Below, in pieces: positions 38,723 to 46,552 of a stretch of DNA of 64,000 nucleotides. Every line of letters starts with the position of its first letter. Positions within the stretch are counted from its first letter, which is position 1. The position numbers and the translations under genes were made by a program. The notes beneath the pieces were generated by a model. The model was not told the DNA's origin, ran no database searches, and saw nothing but the letters and a program-made list of their open reading frames with translations. The stretch is from Jidongwangia harbinensis. GTDB taxonomy: Bacteria; Actinomycetota; Actinomycetes; Mycobacteriales; Micromonosporaceae. The stretch is taken from positions 62,001 to 126,000 of the forward strand of contig NZ_JAIWNC010000002.1 in assembly GCF_020216025.1 (NCBI RefSeq), written 5' to 3'.

Positions 38723-39313
38723 ATGGAACCGCACGAGGACCGGATCGCCCGGCGCCGCGAGGAGATCCGGGCCGAGGAAGCCGCGCTGGACCGGGAGTCC
38801 GCGGAGCGCGCCGCCGAGGCCGCCGATCCGGCCGCGGCCGTGGTCGAGCGCCGCTCCGGCGGTGCGCTCCGGTCGGCGGCCTTCCTGATCGCCGTACTGC
38901 TGCTCGCCGCCGTGCTGTTCGGCACGGCCGTCACGCTGCGCCGGCTCGCCGGTGACGACTTCGCCGACGCGGAACGCACCGGTCAGGCGCGGGTCACCGG
39001 GTGCGAGCGGCACGGGCCGGTCTCCAACCGGGGGTTCGGGTACTGGGACAGCTGCACCGCCACGATCGTCTGGGACGACGGGGCCACCGACCGGGTCACC
39101 GTCGGGGCGGTGTTCACGTCGGCCGACGTCGGCACCGACGTCCGGGTCGGTGACCTGGGCACCTACCGCACCGACAGGGAGCTCGCCCGGGCCGGTGCGG
39201 CGCACCGGCCGTGGCTGGCCTGGATCGGGTACGCCGCCGGTTTCCTCGGTGTCCTGCCCGCGCTGGTCGGCGTGCTCATCGTGCGCGAACTGCTGCGCTT
39301 CCGGCGACGGTAA
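38723..39313 (+). CDS. Two-helix membrane protein of the ESX-associated operon
   Basis: A 196-residue protein (ATG 38723). A charged, helical N-terminal 45 residues precede helix 1 (SAAFLIAVLLLAAVLFGTAVTL); an outer domain of about 80 residues with two cysteines (ARVTGCERHGPV, YWDSCTATIVW) follows, and helix 2 (PWLAWIGYAAGFLGVLPALVGVLIV) ends the protein. The layout is that of the DUF6346-like group of actinobacterial membrane proteins. Function unknown; 13 bp after the WXG100-like gene, so probably co-transcribed. Confidence 0.7.
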   Translation: MEPHEDRIARRREEIRAEEAALDRESAERAAEAADPAAAVVERRSGGALRSAAFLIAVLLLAAVLFGTAVTLRRLAGDDFADAERTGQARVTGCERHGPVSNRGFGYWDSCTATIVWDDGATDRVTVGAVFTSADVGTDVRVGDLGTYRTDRELARAGAAHRPWLAWIGYAAGFLGVLPALVGVLIVRELLRFRRR

Positions 39314-39350
39314 TCGCTATTCGCGAATCGGTTTCGCCGGAGGGCGGCGG

Positions 39351-39956
39351 TCACCGGACCCGGCGGAGGATGTCGAGGACGAACCATTCGTCCTCGTGGT
39401 GGACATGCCGTTCCAGGTCGGCCCGCTCGACCAGCGCGGCGTGCGCATTGAATCCGTCGTAGTTTCCGCCGTGCCGGCGGTCCCGGAAGTGCACGGCCGC
39501 GATGTCGCCGTCCGGTTCCAGCCGTTCCACCAGTCCGTCGAGCGATGCGGCCAGATCGTCGGCGGAAAGATAATAGAGCAGATCACCCACCACGATGAGG
39601 TCGTACCGGGCGTCGGGCAGGTCGGCGGGTAGCGTCGCCAGTTCGACCCGCACGTGGGGAAACTCCCGGACGGCGTCCCGGGCCTGGTCGACGGCCGCGT
39701 CGACGCAGTCGACCGCGAGGATCTCGTCGCACCGGGGCGCCAGCATGGCGGTCAGCAGGCCGATCGAGCAGCCGGGCTCGTAGCACGAGCGGTACCGCTC
39801 CCGCGGCAGGCTGGCCACGGTCACCGCGTACTTGCGCTGGTCGTGCCACTTGGTGGCGAGGTCCCACGGGTCGTCCTTGGCGAGGTACAGCCCGGTGAAG
39901 TACTCGGTGGAGACCGACGCCTCCGGAGGGCCGGCGTCGCCTGGTGTTCGGGTCAC
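39351..39956 (-). CDS. SAM-dependent methyltransferase, NodS-like
   Basis: A 201-residue class I methyltransferase, GTG start at 39956. Motif I ERYRSCYEPGCSIGLLTAML (glycine-rich SAM loop), acidic EILAVDCVDAAVDQAR and motif IV/V YDLIVVGDLLYYLSADDLAASLDGL are clear. The N-terminal YFTGLYLAKDDPWDLATKWHDQRKYAVTVASLP is highly diagnostic of NodS-type methyltransferases, which N-methylate amino sugars in Nod factors; many actinobacterial relatives lie near glycosyl genes. Target unknown here. Confidence 0.88.
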   Translation of the reverse strand: MTRTPGDAGPPEASVSTEYFTGLYLAKDDPWDLATKWHDQRKYAVTVASLPRERYRSCYEPGCSIGLLTAMLAPRCDEILAVDCVDAAVDQARDAVREFPHVRVELATLPADLPDARYDLIVVGDLLYYLSADDLAASLDGLVERLEPDGDIAAVHFRDRRHGGNYDGFNAHAALVERADLERHVHHEDEWFVLDILRRVR

Positions 39957-40428
39957 GACGGAATTCTGCCTGACGCCGGTTCCGGCGCGGCGGGTGGTTC
40001 ACCGTTCGGCCCAACCGCGCCCCAAAAGGTCAACTCTGTGCCCCGACCGCTCAGCCCTGCGCCGGATGATCTGGCGGCGGCGCGCTCCGGGCCCTACCGT
40101 TATCAGCACATCGATCCCGTCCGTGTCCCGCCGGTTTCCCGTTTGTTCGCGCGTTTCTGCGCGTCCGCCCGGCAACCCCGGATCGACGAGCACCGACGCC
40201 GCCGCGGCCGGTACCGCCGCCGCGAAGATCGAATTGCCGCCGGGCAAGCGAACGTACCGATCGAAGGTGCGTTCGGGCCGAACCCGGTCTCTCGCCGAGC
40301 GCCGATGCATCGAGCGGTGCAACGATTCGCCGTGCCGCAAAACGCTGCTATTCGTCCCTGGAGGAGGGACGTTCGGCACTCTGGCTGGCCTGGTCCTTGT
40401 TGCGGTGGCCCGGTGTTCGTTCGGACGG
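39957..40428. other. Non-coding gap upstream of the sigma factor gene
   Basis: 472 bp between the methyltransferase and the sigma factor start. The sigma-factor frame stays open through most of it but the codons there look non-coding (Arg/Pro/Ser-rich) and no ribosome site precedes an earlier start. A GGAGGAGGG sits at about 40361-40370, 60 bases before the chosen ATG. A candidate promoter resembling the regulon consensus (GCGAACG ... CGTTCG near 40250) has the wrong spacing, so the sigma gene itself is not clearly in its own regulon. Confidence 0.5.
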
Positions 40429-41127
40429 ATGGACCGACAGATGTTCAGTGACTTCCCGCGGCAGGGCGGGGTGGAGCCGCACGCGCCCGACGGGCGGGCG
40501 GGCACGGCGCGGCCGGCGGTGGCAGAGCCGGAACCCGCCGGTGCCGAGCCCCGGCCGGCCGGATCCGGCGAGACTCCCGACGCCGCGTTGCGGCACCTGC
40601 AGAACGTGCACCGTCCGGTGCTGCTCGCCTACATCACCCGGCTGACCAAGGGCGACGTGCACTGGGCCGAGGACATCCTGCAGGAGACGCTGCTGCGCGC
40701 CTGGCGGAACCCGGAGGCCCGCAACGCCGAGGGACGGTGGAACCGGGCCTGGCTGTTCACGGTCGCCCGGCGGATCACCATCGACCAGGTACGCGCCGCG
40801 CAGGCCCGCCCGCCGGAGTACTTCGACGAGCGCATCGAGGCCCACGGCGACGCCCAGGACGACATCGACCGTCTGCTGGACAACCGCGAGGTACGCGCGG
40901 CGCTGTCCAGCCTTCCGGAGCGGCTGCGCACGGTGCTGGTGGAGATGTACTTCCGGGAACGCTCGGTGCCGGAGGCGGCGGAGATCCTCAACGTGCCGGC
41001 CGGGACCGTGAAGTCCCGCACCTTCTACGCCCTGCGCGCGCTCCGGGCCGCCCTGGAGGAGCGCGGATTCCTGGCCGAAGGGGCCATCCGCGAGGGCAAT
41101 TCGGGCACCAGCTCGTCCCCGTCGTGA
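40429..41127 (+). CDS. ECF-type RNA polymerase sigma factor (SigL-like)
   Basis: A 232-residue sigma factor from ATG 40429 (MDRQMFSDFPRQGGVEPHA); a second in-frame ATG follows at 40441. A Pro/Ala-rich tail of about 50 residues precedes sigma region 2 (HLQNVHRPVLLAYITRLTKGDVHWAEDILQETLLRAWRNP ... RAWLFTVARRITIDQVRA), and region 4 (ALSSLPERLRTVLVEMYFRERSVPEAAEILNVPAGTVKSRTFYALRALR) ends the domain. It is group IV (ECF). Mycobacterium SigL recognises TGAACC-N16-CGT; six such sites occur nearby (see findings), so the SigL-like label rests on promoter context. The matching zinc-finger anti-sigma is at 59.3 kb, not adjacent as usual. Confidence 0.88.
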   Translation: MDRQMFSDFPRQGGVEPHAPDGRAGTARPAVAEPEPAGAEPRPAGSGETPDAALRHLQNVHRPVLLAYITRLTKGDVHWAEDILQETLLRAWRNPEARNAEGRWNRAWLFTVARRITIDQVRAAQARPPEYFDERIEAHGDAQDDIDRLLDNREVRAALSSLPERLRTVLVEMYFRERSVPEAAEILNVPAGTVKSRTFYALRALRAALEERGFLAEGAIREGNSGTSSSPS

Positions 41128-41151
41128 ACCGTGACGGTGTCCAAGCCGTCG
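41124..41151 (+). promoter_or_regulatory. ECF sigma promoter A (mycosin-like gene)
   Basis: GTGAACCG (41124-41131), 15 bases, CGTCG (41147-41151). It overlaps the 3' end of the sigma gene and lies 66 bp before the mycosin-like ATG. One of six near-identical sites. Confidence 0.75.
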
Positions 41152-41216
41152 TCCGCCCGGATGTACGGAACGGCGTCGGGTGTTCATCCGCACGCGACTA
41201 CCTGGAGGGAATACCG

Positions 41217-43007
41217 ATGCCTCGACTCGGCCGGAGCGCATTCGGGGCGCTGCTCGCCCTGGCCGCGGGACTGGCGACGCTCGGCCTGTCGCCGGCGTCC
41301 GCGTCGGCTGCCGAGGAGTATGTCAAGTACTACACCGTGACCTCCGGGTACGCCGGCAAGCCGGAGAACCTCACCGAGATCGCGACCCGCTTCCTCGGCA
41401 GCGGCGCCCGCTCGGTGGAGGTCTACAACCTGAACACCGGCCGGAAGCAGCCGGACAACAAGGTGCTGACCGATCCGGGCCGGCTGCGGCCCGGCTGGAT
41501 GCTGGTGATGCCGTGGGACGCGGTCGGCGGCGGTATCCAGTACGGCGTGCTGCCGGACAAGGCGCCGGGCAAGCCGAAGGGTAAGAAGCCGGCCAAGAAG
41601 GGCAGCAAGCCGAACTCCGGTAAGCCGGACACGGTCCGCCCGCCCACCAGCGGGTCGCCGCAGGCGGCACCGTACATCCCGGGAGCGCCGGCGCCCGGTC
41701 TGGCACCCAGCCTGCGTCCGGGCGTGCTGCCCAGCGCGGCGCCGAAGGGGAGCGCGGCGCCGGGCGCGGGCTGCGCGTCCCGGGCCGGGTCGAGCACCAA
41801 GACGGACTGGGCGCGGCTGCGCGTCGCCGCCGACCACGCCTGGAAGGAGAGCCGGGGCAAGGGCCAGCTGGTGGCGGTCGTCGACTCCGGCGTGAACGCC
41901 AGCCTGCCGCAGTTGACCGGGCACGTCTCGGTCGGCCTGAACGTGGTGGACGGCACGTCCCGCGGCGACACCGACTGCCTGGGCACCGGAACCACGATGG
42001 CCGGCATCATCGCCGCCCAGCAGGTGAAGGGCGCCGGGCCGATGGGCGTCGCCCCGGACGCCAACGTCATGCCGGTCCGGGTGGTGACCGCGCAGCCGCA
42101 GGCCACCCCCGAGGTCCAGGTGCGGGCCATCGAGGGCGCGGTCGCCGCCGGTGCCACCGTGCTGGCGCTCGGCGGGTACGTGAACACCGCGGACGCCCGG
42201 GTGGCCAAGGCCGTCTCCGCGGCGGTCGCCCGCAACGTGGTGGTGGTCCTGGCCGCACCGCCGGCGTCCGCGCCGGCCAGCCCGGAGACCGCGTTCGGTG
42301 AGGGCGTGCTGCGGGTCGCCGGCATCGGTGTGGACGACCGGCCCGCCGCCCCGTACCGCAGCGGCGCGGTCGACGTGGTCGCGCCCGCCGTGAACGTGGC
42401 GGGGCTCAGCCCCACCGGGACCGGCACGGTCAACGGCACCGGCACCCACTACGCCGTGGCGTTCGTGGCGGCCCAGGCGGCACTGGTGAAGTCGGCGTAC
42501 CCGGACCTGACCGCCCAGCAGGTGACCCACCGGATCAAGGTGACGGCGGAGAAGATGGGCGACGGCGAGCCGCCGAACGCGCAGTTCGGCTACGGGTTCA
42601 TCGACCCGGCCACCTCGGTCACCAAGGTGCTGGCCGAGGAGGACGAGGCGCCGCCGCCCGCCGCGGAGGAGGAGAAGGAGACCGCCGACCAGGCCGCGAC
42701 CGAACGGGTGCCGACGTCGGGGGAGACGACGCAGTCGGGGTCCCGGACGACCATCCTGGTGGTCACCGCGGTGCTGATGATCGCCGCCGGCATCCTGCTG
42801 GCGGTCCGGATCCGCCGGATGCTGAGTCCTGGCGAGGAACCCGCCGACCTGGACGACAGCGAGGTCGGGCTGATCGATTCGCGGCTGGAGGTGCCCACCC
42901 CGGCCTTCACCGGTGCGCCGCCGCCCGGGCCGAGCAGCGGCACGGGCGGCGGCGGCGGCGATCCGTGGGACGACGACGGCGGGCATTGGACGGACGACGG
43001 ACGCTGA
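41217..43007 (+). CDS. Mycosin-like S8 pseudoprotease with LysM-like N-terminus
   Basis: A 596-residue exported, C-terminally anchored protein (ATG 41217, GGAGGGA upstream). Signal peptide 1-32; a LysM-like segment about 38-100 (YYTVTSGYAGKPENLTEIATRFLG ... GRLRPGWMLVMPW); a Pro/Lys-rich linker; a subtilisin-fold domain about 195-475; an acidic linker; a single helix 512-531; and an acidic, Gly-rich tail. The fold is that of mycosins, the proteases of type VII secretion, but only Asp-223 (AVVDSGVN) of the triad survives: the His position in GHGT reads G-T-G-T (Thr-257) and the Ser position in GTS reads G-T-H (His-411). The oxyanion Asn region is also altered (VVVVLAAPP). It is probably a non-catalytic scaffold or binding protein. 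Confidence 0.82.
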   Translation: MPRLGRSAFGALLALAAGLATLGLSPASASAAEEYVKYYTVTSGYAGKPENLTEIATRFLGSGARSVEVYNLNTGRKQPDNKVLTDPGRLRPGWMLVMPWDAVGGGIQYGVLPDKAPGKPKGKKPAKKGSKPNSGKPDTVRPPTSGSPQAAPYIPGAPAPGLAPSLRPGVLPSAAPKGSAAPGAGCASRAGSSTKTDWARLRVAADHAWKESRGKGQLVAVVDSGVNASLPQLTGHVSVGLNVVDGTSRGDTDCLGTGTTMAGIIAAQQVKGAGPMGVAPDANVMPVRVVTAQPQATPEVQVRAIEGAVAAGATVLALGGYVNTADARVAKAVSAAVARNVVVVLAAPPASAPASPETAFGEGVLRVAGIGVDDRPAAPYRSGAVDVVAPAVNVAGLSPTGTGTVNGTGTHYAVAFVAAQAALVKSAYPDLTAQQVTHRIKVTAEKMGDGEPPNAQFGYGFIDPATSVTKVLAEEDEAPPPAAEEEKETADQAATERVPTSGETTQSGSRTTILVVTAVLMIAAGILLAVRIRRMLSPGEEPADLDDSEVGLIDSRLEVPTPAFTGAPPPGPSSGTGGGGGDPWDDDGGHWTDDGR

Positions 43008-43017
43008 CCCCCCGGCG

Positions 43018-43045
43018 GTGAACCGGCGCCGCCCGGCGTCCGTTG
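43018..43045 (+). promoter_or_regulatory. ECF sigma promoter B (DUF6668-like gene)
   Basis: GTGAACCG (43018-43025), 15 bases, CGTTG (43041-43045), 57 bp before the ATG at 43102. Confidence 0.75.
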
Positions 43046-43101
43046 TGGCGGGCTGACAGCACGCCGAAAGCTGCGACTCAGGAAAGGGACGGGGAACGCG
43101 C

Positions 43102-43770
43102 ATGCAAGCCACCTCGGTGCCATCCTCCGAACCGTGGCCGGGCACGGACACCGCGGACGAAGCGACCGCCGTCCGGCAGGTCGCGGCGCCCGGAGGGCAC
43201 GCCGGCCCGGTCCCGGCGCCGGCCCCCGCGGGCGCGCCGGCGATGCCGCAGCCGGCCGGACCGGGTGGGCCCGGCGACGAGCCGCAGTGGCAGCCGCACC
43301 AGCCGCGCCAGCGGCGGGCCGCGCCGGTCGAGGGGCTGTCCGCCGGTGGAGTCTGCTGGGTGGCGGCGCACGGCGGGGCGGGGACCACCACCCTCGCCGC
43401 CGTGCTGGGCGGTGTGGACCTGGGCTGCCGGTGGCCGGACCCGGCCCGGGACGAGCCGGCCTCGATCATTCTGGTGGCGCGCACCCACGCACAGGGGTTG
43501 CGTGCCGCCTCCCGGGCGCTGAACGCCATCCGGGAGGGCCGCCATCCGGCCGGCATGCGGCTGGCGGCGCTGGTGCTGGTGGCGGACGCCCCCGGCCGGC
43601 TGCCCCGGCCGCTGGTGAGCCGGCTCCGGATGCTGCGGGCGGTCGCGCCGGTGTACCGGATCCCGTGGGTTCCGCAGTGGCGGCTCGGCAAGAAGGTGGA
43701 CCGCCCGCCCCGCCAGGTCGTCAAGCTGGGACAGCTGGCCCGCGCCGTCCAGCAGGGCGCCGTCCGATGA
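43102..43770 (+). CDS. DUF6668-like protein with degenerate P-loop
   Basis: A 222-residue protein. A disordered Pro/Ala-rich N-terminal 75 residues is followed by a domain beginning GGVCWVAAHGGAGTTTLAAVLGGVDLG, which resembles the deviant Walker A (KGGxGKT) of ParA/MinD-type ATPases but with the Lys replaced (HGGAGTT). The domain continues ASIILVARTHAQGLRAASRALNAI ... RLAALVLVADAPGRLPRPLVSRLRML. The group is known as DUF6668 in conjugation-like actinobacterial loci, often next to SCO6880-type genes. Probably couples to the secretion machine; no nucleotide hydrolysis is expected. Confidence 0.7.
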   Translation: MQATSVPSSEPWPGTDTADEATAVRQVAAPGGHAGPVPAPAPAGAPAMPQPAGPGGPGDEPQWQPHQPRQRRAAPVEGLSAGGVCWVAAHGGAGTTTLAAVLGGVDLGCRWPDPARDEPASIILVARTHAQGLRAASRALNAIREGRHPAGMRLAALVLVADAPGRLPRPLVSRLRMLRAVAPVYRIPWVPQWRLGKKVDRPPRQVVKLGQLARAVQQGAVR

Positions 43771-43819
43771 CCCGCCGGATCCGGCGCGCCGCGGGGCGGG
43801 CGTACCCGCTGCCGCGGCC

Positions 43820-45244
43820 GTGAGCAAGCTCCGGGCGGCCGCGGGCGCGGCACGCGGAGCCAAACAGGCCAACCAGGCCGCGCGGGACCGCAACCCGATG
43901 CAGATCGCGATGGTCGTGGTCGGCGCCATCGGGTTCTTCCCGGCGATGGCGCTGGCCCTGATCTGCCTGCTCGGCATGATGCTGCTGACCAACGGGAGCG
44001 CCGGGAGCCCGGCCGGGATCGACCCGTCCGGGAACCTGGTCTCCGGTGACCCGGGCGACCTGGTGAACAACCTGATGGGCGGCGACGGCAAGGGTTACCT
44101 GGCCCACGACGAGGTGGCCGAACAGAAGGTGGCGTACGCCATCGAGGACGCGGCCAAGGAGTGTGACCTGATCACCCCGGCGGTCCTGGCCGCGCAGATC
44201 GAGGTGGAGTCCGGGTTCGACGCCACCAAGGTCGGCCCGGACGGCCGGGAGGGCATCTCCCAGCTGCCTCCGGAGGTGTTCCAGAAGCACGGCAAGGACG
44301 ACGACGAGAACGGCAAGGTGTCGGCGCTCGACGTCGAGGACTCGATCTTCGCCCAGTCCCGGCACCTCTGCGCGCTGTCCAAGGACGTCAAGGCGTTGCG
44401 GGACGGCGGGAAGATCGTCGGCGACCTGCTGACCCTGACGCTGTTCGCGTACAACATCGGCCTGGACGCGCTGGAGGAACTCGGCGGCATGCCGCTGCCG
44501 GCCATCGGCACCTATCCGTATCAGGTACGCAGCGTCATGGCCAAGTACGCGACGGACAAGCCGCCGCCGCCCCGGTCGTCGTCGTCCGCGTCGCCGTCCG
44601 CGTCCAGTTCCGGACCGCAGCCCGGTTCGGCGACGCTGAGCGAGGCGCAGTTCGAGCAGATGTTCCCGGGCCGGCATTCGCTGTACACGTACGCCGGCCT
44701 GACCGAGGCGATGACGAAGTTCCCCGGCTTCGGCACCACCGGCGACGAGTCCACCCGGAAGCGGGAGATCGCCGCGTTCCTGGGCAACGTGGCGCAGGAG
44801 TCCGGCAAGCTGCAGTACGTCGAGGAGATCGACCAGAGCGTGTGGGGCAACTACTGCGACCCCGCGCAGTCCTACGGATGCCCGGCCGGGCAGACCGCGT
44901 ACCACGGCCGCGGCCCGATCCAGCTCAGCTGGAACTACAACTACAAGGCGGCCGGTGACGCGCTCGGCATCGATCTGCTGAACGAACCGGACAAGGTGAT
45001 GACCGACTCGTCGGTGGCCTGGCAGACCGCCTTCTGGTTCTGGATGACGCAGACCGGGGCGGGCACCATGACGCCGCACGACGCCATCACCACCGGCGCC
45101 GGCTTCGGCGAGACGATCCGCTCCATCAACGGCGGCCTCGAGTGCAACGGCGCCGGCGCGGAGAAGGTGCAGAAACGGGTCGGCTTCTACCGGGAGTTCA
45201 CCGGGGTGCTGGCGGTCGAACCGGGCGACAAGCTGACCTGCTGA
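43820..45244 (+). CDS. Membrane-anchored lytic transglycosylase - GH19 fusion
   Basis: A 474-residue protein from GTG 43820. A basic N-terminus and one helix (MQIAMVVVGAIGFFPAMALALICLLGMMLL) anchor it. Residues about 95-225 are an SLT-type lytic transglycosylase domain (TPAVLAAQIEVESGFDATKVGPDGREGISQLPP, Glu in EVES). After a Ser-rich linker comes a GH19 domain (about 280-470) with the active Glu in FLGNVAQESGKLQYVEEID and HGRGPIQLSWNYNYKAAGDALG. Two peptidoglycan-cutting domains in one chain suit a VirB1-like role: opening the cell wall for a type IV-type machine. It starts 50 bp after the DUF6668 gene. Confidence 0.9.
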   Translation: MSKLRAAAGAARGAKQANQAARDRNPMQIAMVVVGAIGFFPAMALALICLLGMMLLTNGSAGSPAGIDPSGNLVSGDPGDLVNNLMGGDGKGYLAHDEVAEQKVAYAIEDAAKECDLITPAVLAAQIEVESGFDATKVGPDGREGISQLPPEVFQKHGKDDDENGKVSALDVEDSIFAQSRHLCALSKDVKALRDGGKIVGDLLTLTLFAYNIGLDALEELGGMPLPAIGTYPYQVRSVMAKYATDKPPPPRSSSSASPSASSSGPQPGSATLSEAQFEQMFPGRHSLYTYAGLTEAMTKFPGFGTTGDESTRKREIAAFLGNVAQESGKLQYVEEIDQSVWGNYCDPAQSYGCPAGQTAYHGRGPIQLSWNYNYKAAGDALGIDLLNEPDKVMTDSSVAWQTAFWFWMTQTGAGTMTPHDAITTGAGFGETIRSINGGLECNGAGAEKVQKRVGFYREFTGVLAVEPGDKLTC

Positions 45245-45295
45245 GCGCGCCCGGATGTCGGTTCGGGCAAACCGCCGGAACGCACCGGGAAAGTT

Positions 45296-45324
45296 GTGAA
45301 CCGCGATGCCCGGCCACCCGTTGG
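45296..45324 (+). promoter_or_regulatory. ECF sigma promoter C (pilin-like operon)
   Basis: GTGAACCG (45296-45303), 15 bases, CGTTGG (45319-45324), 61 bp before the GTG at 45385. It would drive the pilin-like to VirD4 run. Confidence 0.75.
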
Positions 45325-45384
45325 TCGGTGGTCGGGACAGGTGCGGCCGGTCCCTTGGAGAGCTTGAGACGGAAGGAGCAGGAC

Positions 45385-46173
45385 GTGACCCAGATCGTGC
45401 CGGGCCGGCGTTCGTACCGGGTCGCCGCAGTCGTCCTCGGTGTGCTGGCGCTGCTGGGCGTGGGCCTCGCCGCTCCGGCCTCCGCCGCGGTGAGTTCTCC
45501 GCCGCTGGCCGCGCCGGTTCCGGGTTGCGCGCGGAGCGGCGACGGCTGGACGGCGCAGTGCCCCGCGGGCCGGAAGACCCTGAAGTTCCACAACAAGGGT
45601 GGATTCGACATGGAGATCTGCCTGAAGAGCGGATCGACGTTGTTCGAGAACTCGCAGGGTGGGGATCAACGGCACTGCTCGGGCCGGAAGAACACGGCGC
45701 AGGAATGGGAGTTGACCGTCCCGGTGCAGGGCGACGACGACCAGATCCTGATCGACTACGAGATCTTCGGAAAGCTCGGCCAGAGCACGTGGACCGACGC
45801 CGATCAGACCGGAAAAGATGGGCCCTGCACCGTGACCGGGGTCACCGAAGGGTTCAAGATCGACTGCGGCAAGAGCAACAAAGAGATCCGTATCTCCAAG
45901 CCGACGCTGACCGCGTACCAGCCGGCGATGGGCAGCAGCGAGGATCCACTGAAGTACCTGCTGAACATCCTTGCCTGGGCGGTTACCGCGGCCTCGGTGG
46001 CCGGTCTGATCATCACCGGCATCAACATGGCCCTGCAGCTCCGGCGCGGTGAACCCGGCGAGTTCAGCGAGCACTGGCGCGGACTGGTCTATGTGGGCTC
46101 GGCATGCATGTTGGGACTCACCGCCGGACCACTCGTCCAGTTCCTTGAGATCTGGGAATTCCTCGGCAATTAG
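45385..46173 (+). CDS. Pilin-like membrane protein with exported domain
   Basis: A 262-residue protein; GTG 45385 follows GGAAGGAG. Signal peptide (VLGVLALLGVGLAAPASAA), an outer domain of about 150 residues with six cysteines (SGDGWTAQCPAGRK, MEICLKSG, RHCSGRKN, GPCTVTG, FKIDCGK), then two helices (YLLNILAWAVTAASVAGLIITGINMAL and LVYVGSACMLGLTAGPLVQFL) separated by a basic/acidic loop LRRGEPGEFSEHWRG. The two-helix half is clearly related to the next protein, see findings. VirB2/TrbC-like role inferred. Confidence 0.72.
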   Translation: MTQIVPGRRSYRVAAVVLGVLALLGVGLAAPASAAVSSPPLAAPVPGCARSGDGWTAQCPAGRKTLKFHNKGGFDMEICLKSGSTLFENSQGGDQRHCSGRKNTAQEWELTVPVQGDDDQILIDYEIFGKLGQSTWTDADQTGKDGPCTVTGVTEGFKIDCGKSNKEIRISKPTLTAYQPAMGSSEDPLKYLLNILAWAVTAASVAGLIITGINMALQLRRGEPGEFSEHWRGLVYVGSACMLGLTAGPLVQFLEIWEFLGN

Positions 46174-46197
46174 GCCCTTCGGTACAGGGAGAATCAA

Positions 46198-46500
46198 ATG
46201 TTGAATCTGCTCGGCCTCTACACGTACGTCGCGACCCGGCTGCCCGCCGGGGTGCCGCAGCCGGACAAGGGTGGCAAGGCGCCGCCGGAGCTGGAGAAGG
46301 CGGTCGTCCTCGGGCTCAGCCTGATCGGCTGGGCCGGCACCGCGGCCGGTGTGTGCGGCGTTCTGGTGACCGGCACGATGATGGCCGTCTCGCACAAGCG
46401 CGGCGAAAGCTCGGAACACATGAGCCGTCTCGGCATGGTGCTGGGCGGCTGCATCCTGGTGGCCACCGCCGGTCCGATCATCAGATTCGTCTTCGCCTGA
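46198..46500 (+). CDS. Small VirB2/TrbC-like pilin-type protein
   Basis: A 100-residue protein, ATG 46198. After a short Pro-rich start come two helices (VVLGLSLIGWAGTAAGVCGVLVTGTMMAV and MVLGGCILVATAGPIIRFVFA) joined by a polar loop SHKRGESSEHMSRLG. Size and form match type IV secretion pilins. It shares its whole helix-loop-helix layout with the end of the preceding gene. Confidence 0.75.
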   Translation: MLNLLGLYTYVATRLPAGVPQPDKGGKAPPELEKAVVLGLSLIGWAGTAAGVCGVLVTGTMMAVSHKRGESSEHMSRLGMVLGGCILVATAGPIIRFVFA

Positions 46501-46552
46501 GCCCGATGTCAGCCGGCCGGCCAGATCCCCTGTCGAGTGAGGACCGCAGCTC

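Noticed and set aside
40245..40275. GCGAACG ... CGTTCG pair upstream of the sigma factor gene
   Set aside because: Spacing is one base short and the -35 differs; cannot be distinguished from chance in GC-rich DNA.
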